From positions 250,001 to 314,000 of the forward strand of contig WPIO01000123.1 of NCBI GenBank assembly GCA_009760855.2: DNA of 64,000 bases. The letters are read 5' to 3'. This DNA comes from Cristatella mucedo (Eukaryota; Bryozoa; Phylactolaemata; Cristatellidae). The number at the start of each line of letters is the position of its first letter. Position 1 is the stretch's first letter. Positions 22,906-35,430 of this stretch are shown piece by piece. The position numbers and the translations under genes are program-made. The notes under the pieces were generated by a model. The model was not told the origin of the DNA, ran no database searches, and worked only from the letters and a program-made list of their open reading frames with translations.

Positions 22906-23907
22906 TATAAACCGTCAAGTGAACGAGAGCAAGGAACCAATCCCTGATGTACCCCATATTTCAGAGGTTCCTTGGATGACGTTTGACCATTCACATCAAT
23001 ACTTTGGAGTCTCCCACTGAGATTTGACCTGAACGGTTGAAATGGTTCAGAGTTCAGCTGGTCTGTCACGATTCGTCCCAGTGTCTTTGGTAGAAACATT
23101 AGAAGGAAGTCTGAATGGAAGTTGATCAAGTTCTCTTGGTCTAGTCTTGCTATCTTGACACGTCGCCTGCCTGCAGCTTTTTTTAAAGCAGCTGGGACGT
23201 GACCTCGGGCTGTGATATATATACGACATTAGTTATGCATGGCAGCAGCAGTTCGACATATCGTAGAAGCAGGGCAATGGGAACAGGGTCTAAAAGACTA
23301 GTTGTCTTCTTTGATTATGCTATGAACTTCTGGATGAAATCACTAGTGACCTACTTGAATGTAGGCTTTTAGGTGCTGAATGGAATTGAGGGACGATATT
23401 ACAGGGAGAGACTGCCATCTTAGATATAAACTCCTTGATCTTATCTGATTTGCTGACAACGAAGGTAAAGAATTGATGAGCTATATTGTCATTGGGATCA
23501 TCAGGTAAGGAGCTAGGCTTATAGCGGTTGAGGAGATAGTTGATGTGGACGTTAGCATTTTTGTATTTTTAGTCTGTGCGTTAGCAATGGTTTTGTAGAA
23601 GCTAGAATTGACCTTTGCTAAAATTGAGTCGTCAGATTCACTGTATCCTTCGTATGGCCGGTTGATTGAATGCCTTTGAACTACAATATAGAAGTGAAAA
23701 GAGATCCGCACGATCATAGCTAACATGCAGATTACTAGCAGCTGGCTTATCAAACGCTGCCGCCGGCAATAGAGACCCAGCAACCAGAGGCGATAAGCGT
23801 TGTAGTGTTCAATTCACGCTCTTTCTTACTCGCTACGGTCAAACAACGAACCGATGAGCGTTAAACAGGTCTCTGGCGTATCGATTGCTGCTTACGAATT
23901 GTCGATT

Positions 23908-24145
23908 ATAACTAGTTATGCGTGCTGACACTGTGCATGCCGCCACAAACCACATTAGCATGCTGACCTGTGCATGTCACCCCTAACCATGTTATTCATG
24001 CTTTTTTGTGTATCAAGCATGATATTACCTACCATTCGATTGCATTTCCCTTTGCAGCAAACTTAAAGCATCTAGAAAGAGATTGAGTTATCGGAGGGTG
24101 CTTTATCAGGTGATTTATTATTATTATTATTATTAAGAACTTTGG
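23908..24145 (+). mobile_element. L2-like LINE, solo 3' end
   Basis: Sense 3' UTR (GTGCTGACACTGTGCATGCC, CCCCTAACCATGTTATTCAT), hairpin with substitutions, (ATT)n tail. It is not seen at the matching point of block copy 1 (near 6,640). Confidence 0.85.
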
Positions 24146-25145
24146 TTGTCAGAAGAATTCTGCAACGGACAGAGAAACGCGTGTAGTTCTGCTGCACTCG
24201 GTTGTCCTAAAAAATCTGGTCGGCACAGCGTAATGTTTGCTTGGGTTAGCCACTGCAGCAATTCTCAGCCGCTACATCTTTAAGCTCGTGGAAATTATCG
24301 TAGCCAAGACTTTACCGGCGCTGAGCCCCACTTTGGCACGTTAAGTGACATATGACTTTCTTCCCCTCTATTGAAGACATGGTCTGCCGGTCGGAGAGTT
24401 TAAGAGCTCTCTCCTCGGACGAGTGGACGTTATCTCGTCTACGATGTTCATGCACACTGTGATGCAGGCTGCCCGTTGCAATGCATAGCAGCGAGACCCC
24501 TCAGTTGTTGTTCGTAACCACGAGGCATCGTCGCCTCAGCAAACGAGCATTCGTCGATCGGCAGGTGAGAACAGCGGAACCAATTTAATTGAGTTTGCAA
24601 GAGTAGCATTGCATGCACTTAGCTAGTATCTTCTTGGAATGAACAGCTTCACCAGAAACGGATACCCCTAGTTTTTGCGACCTTGCCTGGACGATGAATC
24701 AGAGCCGATCCTGTTCATGAGATTAAGAGTTCCAAGGCTCATTCGGATAAACAACGACATGAAAACCTCAAATGAGCCTGTAGGACTTCCCCAGCAGCCT
24801 ATGGCTTATTATCATGCGACCACAACGTGATTTGTTGCTGGTGAGAGTTATCCATCGTCACAAAGTGCGTGTAAGTGAGCGCCTGTTTGTTGGTAAGATA
24901 TTAAATTATTGCCCCTGTCAAAGAGCACATCAATATACGGCTTTCCAAGTTGAGCACGTTCAGTCGTATCAAAGAGTCCTTGCCGAAAAATGAGCAGAGT
25001 AGTGCTCTTTTTACGGAGAGAAGAAACTGACCATATCACGAACTGTGTATGCAAGTGTCCGAAAGCCCAAGGAGCAGCACGCTGGCACGCTGTGAAGTGA
25101 CACTCAAGGGAAAACCGGCAGCGTAGACACGTGATTGAAAGTTCT
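24146..25145. repeat. Unrecognised segment X, copy 2
   Basis: 24,640-25,145 matches 6,700-7,187; 24,440-24,640 additionally matches 10,960-11,160 and 32,660-32,850 (words TCGATCGGCAGG and AACCACGAG). No conserved reading frame. Confidence 0.6.
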
Positions 25146-25860
25146 AACGCCAATTATTAACGCCTAGAAAGTGATTGAGTTCTCTGAGGGCACTTTATCA
25201 AACATGATAATTGTATTGTTTTTATTTTAAGAGTTTAGGCTGCATGCAATCAGGCGATTACGTGAGCGTCGAAGTTGCTACATTCCACCACTGCTCGCCG
25301 ACCTGCACCGGCTACCAGTCAAGCAACGGATTGACTTCAAGCTTTTGTCTCTCACTTCAGGTCACCTCATTCTCTGGCTCCAGCCCATCTCTCAGATCTA
25401 CTATCCCACCAGGCCAAGCACCGCATTACCCGCTTTTTGGAATCTAGAGACTTACCCTTACCTCGTAGAAACCTCAAATCCTATGGAGACCGTGCATTTA
25501 GCTCGTATGCTCCCAAAGCCTGTAACTCACACCCGACCAGCGTCACAACATCCCCTGAGTTGATCACATTTAAAAAGAACCTAAAAACACACCTATTTAG
25601 GACAGCATTTAGTGGGTCCCCGTGATTCGTCCTTGATGTGCTTATGCATGCTGACACTGTGCATGCTGCCACTAACCACATTTGCATGCTGACGCTGTGC
25701 ATGTCACCCCTAACTATGTTATTCATTTTGTTTGTTTATCAAGCATGATATTACTCACCATTCAATTGCATTTCTCTTTGCAGCAAATGTAAAGCACCTA
25801 GAAAAAAATTTCTTTGAGGTCGGTTTATCAAGTGCATTATTTTTATCAATATTATTAAAA
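25146..25860 (+). mobile_element. L2-like LINE 3' portion, block copy 2
   Basis: A bare 3' end at 25,146-25,205 followed by RT C-terminal remnants ([36 protein letters not shown]) and a complete 3' UTR with degraded hairpin. Co-linear with 7,188-7,745. Confidence 0.85.
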
Positions 25861-25865
25861 TTTAA

Positions 25866-26506
25866 ACGGACCGGTGCGTTTGAGTTGCGTGCAAGAGCAA
25901 AGAAAGAATAACCTCATTGTTTAAAGATTCTTTGAGCTCCTTTGAACCGAATGCTGTGCACTGTTCAATCAGATTTGGAGCGTGGCGCGGCGGCCAATAT
26001 TTTGACGGTTTTTGTTAGATTTTAGTGGGTTATGGTGTTTATTAGAACTATTCACTTAAATTGCTTTGCTGCTTACCCTACAATTATTGCTTGAAATAGC
26101 GTGACCACTTTTGGATTCAAATTAAAGAAGTGCAAAGTCATTTGAAACAAGAATTTGAGCTCACCACAGACAAATTGCGATCGATGTGCTATACATTAGA
26201 GTAAATTGTGGTGTTGGCCCAAGCCGTTAAGTCTATTGTAATGCGAAGTTTGTGAACGAGCGTCTGCACTGACATTTCATTGGACAATTCTAAACAAATA
26301 AGGTGTCCAGGACGAGTGAAAATCTTAAATGAATCATCGTATATCCAGTTTTATTCTATTGATACCTGATGAATATGGATAGCAGCATTCGCCCGAATTG
26401 TTGCCATCAATTGATAGGATCTAAGTAAAACACACGTGGGCACAGCAGGTTATAATTACGTGTGTGCACAATGGGACCAAGAATGATCAAGCTGTTAGGT
26501 TACTAC
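25866..26506 (+). repeat. Degenerate ~172-bp satellite, second stretch of block copy 2 (left)
   Basis: Matches 8,010-8,650. Cut at GTTAGGTTACTACA by the large L2-like insertion and resumes at 30,129. Confidence 0.65.
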
Positions 26507-29500
26507 AATAATGATGATAATAATAATATTGCGCTTGATAAAGCACCCTCAGAGAACTTAATCTCTTTCTAGGCGCTCTACATTTGCTGCGAAGTGATAT
26601 GCAATTGAATATCAAGTAAAATTATGCTTGAAAAAAAAATGAATAATATGGTTAGGTGTGACATGCACAGGGTCAGCATGCAAATGTGGTTAGTGGCAGC
26701 ATGCACAGTGTCAGCATGCATGAGCACATCAAGGATGAATCACAGGGACCCACTAAATACTGTCCTAAATAGGTGTGTTTTTAAGTTTCTTTTAAATGTG
26801 GTCAGGTCATGGGATGTTCTGACGCAGGTCAGCACGGAGTTCCAGGCTTTGGGAGCATATGAACTAAATGCACGGTCTCCAAAGGATTTAAGGTTTGTAC
26901 GAGGTATTTCTAGACTGTTGGATTCCGAAAAGCGGGTGGTACGATGCTTGGCCTGATGGGGTAGTATATCTGAAAGAGAGGCTGGAGCCATAGAATGAAG
27001 AGACCTAAAAGTGAGCGACAAAACCTTGAAGTCAATCCGTTGCCTCACAGGTAGCCAGTGCAGGTCGGCGAGAAGTGGAGTAATTTGGCAACTGCGACGC
27101 TCACAAGAGACAAGCCCAGCTGCAGAGTTTTGCACCAGCTGCAATCGCCTGATCGCACATGCTGGTAGGCCAGTAAGCAGTGAGTTGCAGAAGTCGAGAC
27201 GGGATGTCACGAATGCATGGACCTACTTGGACGTGGTATCCTTATCTAAACAAGCCCGAATTTTAGCAATGTTATGAAGCTGAAAATAGGTGGATTTAAC
27301 TGTGGAGCTGATATGGTCGTCTAACGAGAGGTTGCTTTGGAATATGACACCTAGATTTCGAGCTGATTCAACTGGAGATATGCTGACAGAGCCAAATTTG
27401 AAAGTCAGCCTTTCCAATCTCCGAATCACACTGGGTTTGCCCATAACTAGTAAGTTAGTTTTATCATCGTTTAGTTTTAGAAAATTTGCTGCCTTCCATG
27501 TGCGGATGTCATCAATGCATGCAGCTAGTGAGTTGAGAGAATTTGAGGTGCTCGAAGGCTGGGAGGGATCAAAGCAAAGGTACAACTGACTGTCATCCGC
27601 ATAGAAGTGAAAGCCAAGATTTTGCTTGGCAATCACATCAGCAAGATGGAGTGTATGAACCGTGAAAAGAACCGGACCTAGCACTGAGCCCTGAGGTACT
27701 CCATATTTCAGAGGCACTTCAGATGATCTTTGTCCATTCACGTCAACACTCTGGAGTCTCCCACTGAGATAGGACCTGAACCACTGCACAGCAGTGCCAG
27801 TGATGCCCAGGCGAGATGAGAGGCGCTCTAGAAGTACTTTGTGATCGATGGTATCAAAAGCTGCCGAAAGATCGAGCAAAACAAGAAGAGACACTCTACC
27901 CATGTCTGCATTCCTAAGTAGGTCGTTGTATACCCTCAGCAATGCTGACTCTGTGGAGTGATAAGCTCTAAAGCCAGACTAGAACTTACTAGCAAGGTGT
28001 GAGGTTTCGATATAGGAGTTCAACTGGTCTGCGACAACCCGTTCCAGTGTCTTTGATAGGAATGGTAAAAGGGAGACTGGGCGGTAGTTGCTTAAGTTCT
28101 CTTGGTCTAGTGTAGCTTTCTTGAGAAGTGGCCTGACTACAGCTTTTTTGAAAGGTGCTGGGACCTGACCTGAGGCTAATGTCATATTAATGATGTTAGT
28201 TATGCACGGAAGCAGCAGATCAATGCAACGTAGGAGCAGGACAGTGGGAATAGGGTCCAGTGGACTTGTTGTCTTCTTTGATTGAGATACGAACTTTTTG
28301 GACTAGATCACTAGTGACCTGCCTAATTGCAGACATTGAGGCGCAGCCAGGAACCGAGGAACAGCATTCTAGTGGGAAGGTTGTCATCGCAGGGATGGAT
28401 TCCCTGATCTTGTCTATCTTCCGCACGAAGAATTCAGAAAAGCGATCGGCTAGATCATCACAAGGATCATCAGGTAAGGAGCTAACCTGGGAACGGTTGA
28501 GGAGATGGTTTATTGTCGACATCAGCATTTTTGGATTGTGCATCTGTGATTTAACAATGTTTCTATAGAAGCTAGACTTGGCCTTTGCTAGGATCGATTG
28601 GTACAACCTACAGTAGTCTTCATATGCCTGTCGATGAACAGTTAGTCCGGATCTTTTGTATGCCTTTTCAAGCTTTCGTTTAGTAGTCTTGGCTAGTTTA
28701 ATGTCTGTGGTAAACCATAGGCCGTCTGGGCGGGGGCGCACAGTGCGCTTTGTCGAGGTGCAAACTCGTCGACCGTGTCAGCTAGTGTCGTGTTGTAGCA
28801 ATCTACCAGTGATGACAGATCGGAGGGAGGACTGAGCAGCAAAGGTGAACCAGATATTCTCGCACTGACACCATCGATGTCAAGGGTCTTGAGGTTTCGC
28901 GATTCACAGGTTATTTTAGAGGAGGATGTGGGCACACACTTTAGATTGAATGAGATCTGCATGTGGTCAGATAAGCAGGATTTGGTGATAATTGGCGATG
29001 ACAAAGTGCAGTTATATGAGGAAATTTGGACGAGTGTGTGACCCTTGATGTGGGTAGGGCCATGCACATGAGCCACAAGAGATAATGAGTCAGTCAATTC
29101 ACGAAATTCGGTGCTGAAAGCGTCAGATAAGTTATCAAAGTGAATGTTGAAATCACCCATAACGAGGAAGGATCGATTTCTTGCACAAAGAATCGAAATG
29201 AGATCGGAGAAGTCTGAGATAAAGGAGGATTGGGTACCTGGTGGGCGATAGACTACTGCCACTATTGGTAGCTTGTTTTCGGGTCAGACCAGGACAATTG
29301 ATTCAAAAGACTGCTTCGAGGGTTCTGCAAATGGCTTGAAGTTAATTCTCGAGCGTACGATAATAGCAACTCCACCTCCAGTTTTGATTGATCTAGGGGT
29401 TTGAAGGGACGAGAAACCAGGTGGAGTTGCGTCTTTAATTGTCGGACAGTTTATCGATTTCAGCCAAGTTTCAGTTAGGGCGAGCAGGTCGACGCCATTT

Positions 29501-30128
29501 TCAGAAATAAGGTGGCTTATTACTAGAGGTTTATTGCACATTGAACGAGTATTCCAAAGGCAAGCGTTAAGTCTGGCCGATGGGGTTACAACAGGCTTGA
29601 TGACCACTAAGTTTGAGGGATTTACAGTGACGCATGTGGGGGAGCGTGCTGAGCGGTTCGAGACAATGCTAGGAATACCGAACGAGCTGGTACTCAGCTT
29701 GCAGGTTCCGCCCAACGAGCGGCGTCTGAGCTGGCGGTTCCGGCCACCGTGGCGGCTACGGGGTGCTTTCCTTTTATTAATGCATAGTTCATGAATCTTA
29801 GCAACAACATTAATATCTAGGAATGCATTTGATCTGCGAAGACGAAGCGATAGCAGCTGCTGACGATCATAACTAACAAGTAGGTTACTAGCCACCGGCG
29901 TAGCTAAGGCAGCCACCGGCGTGGGAGACCCAGCAGCCCGAAGCGATAAGCGTTTAGATGTCCATAGGCAAGTAATTTCTTACGCACTACGGTCAAATAA
30001 CAATCAGAATAACTTTAAACAGGTCTTAGCTGTATCGTTTCCGTATACGATTTTCGCAAGAACTTCGGTTTTCGGAAGAATTCTGCAACGAACACGAACG
30101 CACGTTAGAGCGCTCTATGTCAGGAGGC
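26507..30128 (-). mobile_element. Near-complete L2-like LINE inserted in block copy 2
   Basis: About 3.6 kb, antisense. The 3' end (26,507) has an (AAT)n tail and the terminal hairpin; the 5' end is at about 30,128, where satellite sequence resumes with GTTGGATCGTCACCGAGTCA. The empty site is preserved near 8,650 (TTACAAGTTGGATCG). Its boundaries therefore define the full element for this family: about 210 bp of 5' leader, one long frame, and a 3' UTR of about 230 bp. Confidence 0.9.
26740..29916 (-). pseudogene. L2-like ORF: AP endonuclease plus reverse transcriptase, few breaks
   Basis: Read on the minus strand from 29,916: a basic N-terminal region (SRHGGRNRQLRRRS), then endonuclease (NTRSMCNKP, LLALTETWL, GGGVAIIV, YRPPGTQSSF, VMGDFNIHFD, LSDHMQISF) to about 28,900. 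Next comes a linker with MSTINHLLNRS and FSEFFVRKIDKI, then reverse transcriptase with [46 protein letters not shown] and FHFYADDSQLYLCF (about 27,620). It ends with a C-terminal region, [19 protein letters not shown]. Breaks: stops near 29,283, 28,218, 27,976 and 27,223, and a frameshift near 28,720. There is no ORF1. All catalytic motifs are intact in sequence, so this is the youngest LINE copy here. Confidence 0.9.
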
Positions 30129-30400
30129 GAGTTGGATCGTCACCGAGTCACTTTCTTCAGATATGCGATACATCATAAGGACTCGCTGTTTTTTCCCTGA
30201 CAAGCGCCGTCGATTGCCATGAGATTGAATACTGAGACTTAAATCAGGACGGTGCTTTTTACACCGGCAAAACTTTCTAGGCAATATAAATCGCAGCTTT
30301 CGATTCTGGTCGATTGGTGAGAAATCACGATATATGCCACGATTGATGCTGGTAATCGCTTCTGCATTGTTATAAACTTAATGTGCGACGTCACATAAAC
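30129..30400 (+). repeat. Degenerate ~172-bp satellite, second stretch of block copy 2 (right)
   Basis: Resumes after the L2-like insertion and matches 8,650-8,930, with cores near 30,200 (GCGCCGTCGATTGCCATGAG) and 30,330. Confidence 0.6.
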
Positions 30401-33400
30401 GTATAAATAAGCTATTCATTCTCATTAGATGTTCAAGCATTGCTGAAGCATTCAGCAGTTGTTCCTCTTCGGATTTGAAAGCGTCACGATTTCAGAAGGG
30501 GATCACTCGATGCACACTGACGCTCCTACAGGGTGCAGTAGCAAAAAAAGCTGTGACAAGCTTTCCGTAATCCTGCATTTGTAAGACGAAGGCTCAGAAG
30601 CGGTTATTATGACTACAATTCACTAGCAATTTCATGGAATATAAATACAATTTCATTGAGTAGCATCGGCTTTCTTGGAACACTCAGAAAAGCAATGCAT
30701 TCGGGCGACGATTGTACGTTTGCCACTGGTCAGCCGCTCACTTCCGGTGATTAGTTGGGTGCTGACGCATAGCCTTTTTTTGCAAGCATTGAGTGCCTTC
30801 GGCTTTTCAGCGGTCTGTACCTACGTAATGCAAAGTCGTACGTGCTTGCGTTTGGATCTGTCGTATGTGCTTGCGTTTTGATCTATCTTTTTATCTCTCC
30901 ATATTCAAGTTTTTTCTGTAAAATCTCAACAAACCCTAACTCCGCAAGCCTGAGCCCTAGCAACAAGTTTGTTGTCGCGGTTGGCTTTACTTTAAAACTT
31001 TGCTCTACAGAACGCTCGCGAGCCGATCCTTGGGCTTTCGGTGTCTTGCATACTCAGCTGGTCGAATTCTTAGTTTTCTCTCCTTAAAATAGGCATGCGG
31101 CTCTGGTTTCCGGATTTGGATGCGAGTGAATGGGAAGCCATTAATCGAAGCGATATTTGTAACGTGTAAAGATTTAGACATCTTACCAATCAGAACAGGT
31201 GTATCGCTTATCTACCTGTTTATTTCTACAGCCGATAGCTCTCAGCAGCCAATCAAAATCACGTTCTGGTGCGATGCCAACGAGCAACGTGCTGCTTTAC
31301 AGCTTTAACCGGCTAAACGTCTTAAACATGCCACATCGTTTATTTACCGGAATTTGCCTCTGAGCTGCTGAGTCAGGATCGGCTCTGATTTACCATCCAG
31401 GGAAGGCTCGTATAAATAGCGGTGCCCGATTCTGCCATAGCTGTTCAAACCAAGAACATATTTGCCTCATGCAATCAATGCTATCGCTGGCTGGCTCATC
31501 CCATTGTCGTCAATGATGGACTCTCAAGGACTGTTATTATTCTCGCACAAAAGCCTAGCCTTTTCCGCCATTTAAGCATTCCTCAAACCCTCTCAATATT
31601 GCAACGGCGGTATTTAAATCTTAGCTGATTAAACAGCCTCTTTTTGTATAGCGACAAAAGAGCCTTTACGGCTATCACCACCGCTTGCAGTAGCGATAAA
31701 GGATCGCCCACCGCAGGAATCGAACCAACGACCTCGGGACCGAGGTCGTGAAAGCAACCGCCTTACCTGGTGCGCCCTCACGGCTCACCCAGTATGATGG
31801 AATAGCCGGTCTGTCATGGCCGCATATTTAAACTGTGAGTTGTCACTATGCAAATGCATGCGATAAACAAACGATTCGATTGTTCTTCTTTTGCAGCATA
31901 TGTCAAGTGCCTAGAAAGAGATTACGTTTTCAGAGGACGATTTAGAAATCTTTATTATCATTTTTATTATATACAAACGTGCAACATGAAATAAATCAAC
32001 GACAAGATATCTTAAACATTGTTGTCACTGAACTGTAGGGGCTACGGCCCGCTAATGCCGTAGTCTCTTGTTAGGTGGTGTGAAAGTCACAGTCGTGCGA
32101 TGTTAACTACACTCGAACTCAAGGCTTTGCGCCGGCAGAATGGTCACTCTAGACCATAAGCCAGGCAGTTGAAAAGTAATATTGAAGCGACCTGTAAGCC
32201 AGGCCAAAGCTCTTGACTTACAGCTTGATCAAGAAATAATAGCTGGTTAAGCGCAATAAATTATAAAAATATTTACTGCCAAGTAGACGCAAAAAAGGCA
32301 CCAATGGAAACCGACTTCTTGTATAATCGCACATTTTTAGTTCGTGTTAGGACAGCAATGTGTGAATAAACGGCTAAAGGCTGCTACTTTGGAACTTCGC
32401 ATTACAATAACGCTCACCTAGCAGTGCATGTGAAATTTAGTAAAAGGAGTCTCAGTGTACAGCAGGCAGCACAAACATCATCAGTGAAAGACGGATCAAC
32501 TCGACCAGCAAATCTAAGTTTCAATTTGAAGTGGTCTACATGATCAGCAGCAATGTGTAAACCGATTATTTACGGAAATAGTTAACTTAAATATGACGAC
32601 AATTTTAATCACCGAAGAACATACTTCAAAAGTTGGTGGTTGAGAGATCCGTAACTGATGCACCTGCACACTTGATGGAGGCTGCCCCGTTGATTTGTAT
32701 AGCAGCGAAACCCGTCAGTTGTTGTTCGTAACCACGAGACACCGTGGTCTCGGCTAAAGAGCATTTGTCGATCGGCAGGCGAGAACAGCGAAGCAAATTT
32801 AATTGGTTTTGCAAAGAGTAGCATTGAATTCACTTGGTTAGTATCCTCTAGGAATGAACAGCTTCACTAGAAACGGAAACCCCTAGTTTTTACGACCTTT
32901 CCTGGACGATGAATCAGAGCCGATCCTGCTCATGAGTTCAAAGGCCCATTCCGATAAACAATGACTTGGAAACCTCAAATGAGCCTGTACGACCTCCTCA
33001 GAAACCGGTGGCTCGTTATCATGCTACTACAACGTGATTTGTCGCTGGTGTGAGTTATCCATCGTCACAAAGTGCATGTAAGTGAGCAATGCACCTGTTT
33101 GTTGGAAAGATGTTAATCTATTGCCCTTTTCAAAGAACACATCGATATATTTCTTCTTAAGTTAACCACATTCAATCGTATCAAAGAGTCCTTGCCGGAA
33201 AAAAAGCCGAGTAGTGCTCTTTTCAAGGATAAAGTATTACTGACGATTCAAGGAACTGTGCATGCAATTGTCCGAAAGCCCAAGGAGCAGCAGGCTGGCA
33301 TGCAGTGAAGTGACACCCAAAGGAAACCTGGCAGCGAAGACACGTGATCGAAAGTTCTAACAAATATTCTGCTAAATATTCTGCTGCATGTTACCTGTAA

Positions 33401-34100
33401 CTCAGGCAGCCAGTCACATAATCCAGTCTGTGCTACTGCCACTGCATTGTGTTAACTTCAGAAGCTCTTAAATTAACGGAAAGCTTTGTCGGTTGTATAC
33501 TCCATGTTAGTCGAGACTCATACAAAGCATGCCAGTTTAGTTGAACGTTAAATCAGCAAGAACAAGCATGAAGCTACCAAGTTTTTGGCCGGCCATTTTT
33601 ACATCAATTTACTGGCTAACGGCTGTCAGCTTTAGTCTGTGGAATGTAAGCACAGTTTCGTCCAATAGGCAATCTGAAACCATGACAATGAACTCTGGTT
33701 GTTTAGTGACGGAGTAAAGTGAATTGTAGTATCGACCCAGTTGATTGCGAGCGACTGCAGTTCACACTATGGTTATACCCTGGGAAAATTTCATTTAACC
33801 TTAATCGTTAACTTGGTAAATAATCCAGGAAAAACCGAACGAAAAGTTGACTATTAAATATCCGGTTTCTGTTTTGGTAAGGATTCATTGCATAGATTCG
33901 CGCCGAGTGAAGCTACCTTCGTTCAACCGTTAGGTAGTGGGACAGACGTGTGGAGTTTATTCGTAGACAAAAGGAATTCCCGAAACCTTAACAGAGGTTC
34001 GCTTACGTACAGTGTACTAAATTTCTACACCAGTTAGGTTTCTCGTTGCACCTTGCCAATTGCGGGTTTAATTGGAATGGATAAGAGTGGACGTCAGTTC
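30401..34100. repeat. Long unrecognised block, copy 2
   Basis: Matches 8,931-11,370 and then, without interruption, 14,968-16,010. The uninterrupted junction at 33,050-33,075 is the empty site for the CR1-like insertion in copy 1. Short ORFs (for example 32,609-32,833 minus) keep only their ends in the other copies and shift frame in between. Confidence 0.65.
31618..31797 (-). mobile_element. SINE-2, insertion specific to copy 2
   Basis: Antisense SINE-2: AATCTTAGCTGATTAAACAG tail side, body with CACCGCTTGCAGTAGCGATA, and tRNA-like head ending CGCCCTCACGGCTCACC. Copy 1 reads from GGCGGTGTGATGG straight across at about 10,149, so the empty site is known. Confidence 0.85.
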
Positions 34101-35348
34101 TAAAAAGGACTTGAAGCTTGGCACTGCCAATTTTCTGACTACTTTTGATGGATTGAAGTGGATCGTGGCATTGGTTGGAGGTATTGCTATTACTTGCTTT
34201 ACCGCTTACAAATTAACATTCGAAACGGCGAGAAAGTTTATCTTACTCAATTTAGCGAGGTGCAAAGTCATTTGCAACAGCAATCTGCGCTTCCGCCAGC
34301 AAATGGTAGCTGGATTTGCCATACAATTAGAGTGAGTGAACTGTAGTGTAGCCTTGAGACGTTGAGTTAATTGTAATGCGACGTTTTTGAGTGAACTCCG
34401 TAGTTACATTTCTGGGGAGAACACTAAGAAATAAGAGTCTGGGGAATGAAGAAATCTTAATTGAAGCTTTCTACATACAGTCTTTGTCTATCGATTACTG
34501 ATGAAGATGGATAGCAGCATTCGCCCCGATAATTGCAATCAATTGATACGAACAGATTTCAATCATTTGTCTATGTCAATGATTTTTAAGTTACATCGCT
34601 GGACAACTCTGCCTGTACGTACGGGGTAGCAGGACCAGTAAACGAGACCAAAAAACGATCCCAGAAGGTCACCCGAGAGGGTCAGTTGGCACATCACAAG
34701 GTCTTGGAGGCAAGGTCAGTGGGGTAGGACAATCGTAGCAATCACAAGATCTAGAATATGGCCAACAACGTGGGAGTACGATTAAAGTGTTGGACCAGAC
34801 ACAAATTATCCAGACTGTCAAGAAATGAGCGGACCTAGCTGTTGATAGCGTGGGCAAATTGAATATATCGGAGCTTTCCATTCTGGTCAATTGGTGATGA
34901 ATTTCGATATTGGCCATGGTCTCTGCGGCCAATCACCATTCATTGCCCTACAAATTAACATGCAACATAGCTTATACGTTTGATAGTTCAATTTCTCAAC
35001 ACTTAAAATTGTGTATGCTATGAAAATTGGGCATTTCCGCAGCTTGCTTAAGGTCAATGAGAGGTTGATTATACATTGTAAATTGTAAAATTTGTCCACT
35101 TTTAGCCGAGCCATTGTCATCCGGCGGTACGGTGTCCTGAATTGCCGCAATTGTTGCTATGTTCTGAGTTCAAATCTAACGGTTGCACTTTGAACCGATA
35201 CCTAATAGTTTTTTTAACCTGCGGCTTTCAGATACCGATAACACAGCATTGAGTAGCAGAATTGAGCTGCAACAGTTTACTGTATTGGATCGGGCTCTTG
35301 CGGTCGATTGCGACGGATCGCCAGTTATTTCCGGCGTTCCCTTTGCGG
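34101..35348 (+). repeat. Degenerate ~172-bp satellite, third stretch of block copy 2
   Basis: Matches 16,011-17,235. Read on the minus strand, CAACCAATGCCACGATCCAC (34,154-34,173) resembles the forward satellite core near 42,694. This helps tie the block satellite to the array at 42.3-44.7 kb. Confidence 0.6.
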
Positions 35349-35430
35349 CAAATGTAAAGCGCCTAAACAGAGAATGAGTTCTCTGAGGGCGCTTTATCGA
35401 GTGCATTATTATTATTATTATTATTATTAA
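35349..35430 (+). mobile_element. L2-like LINE, minimal 3' end, block copy 2
   Basis: Same insertion as 17,236-17,321: GCGCCTAAACAGAGAATGAG, hairpin partner, (ATT)n. Confidence 0.9.

Larger units (their letters stand above)
21894..23835 (-). mobile_element. Diverged L2-like LINE, block copy 2, with nested insertions
   Basis: Same element as 4,847-6,535: RT piece 21,894-22,215, then (after the nested pieces) GAGTATAAACCGTCAAGTGA at 22,910 onward to 23,835 with linker remnants RPYEGYSESDDSILAKV and SSFYKTIAN. All frames are heavily broken. Confidence 0.75.
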
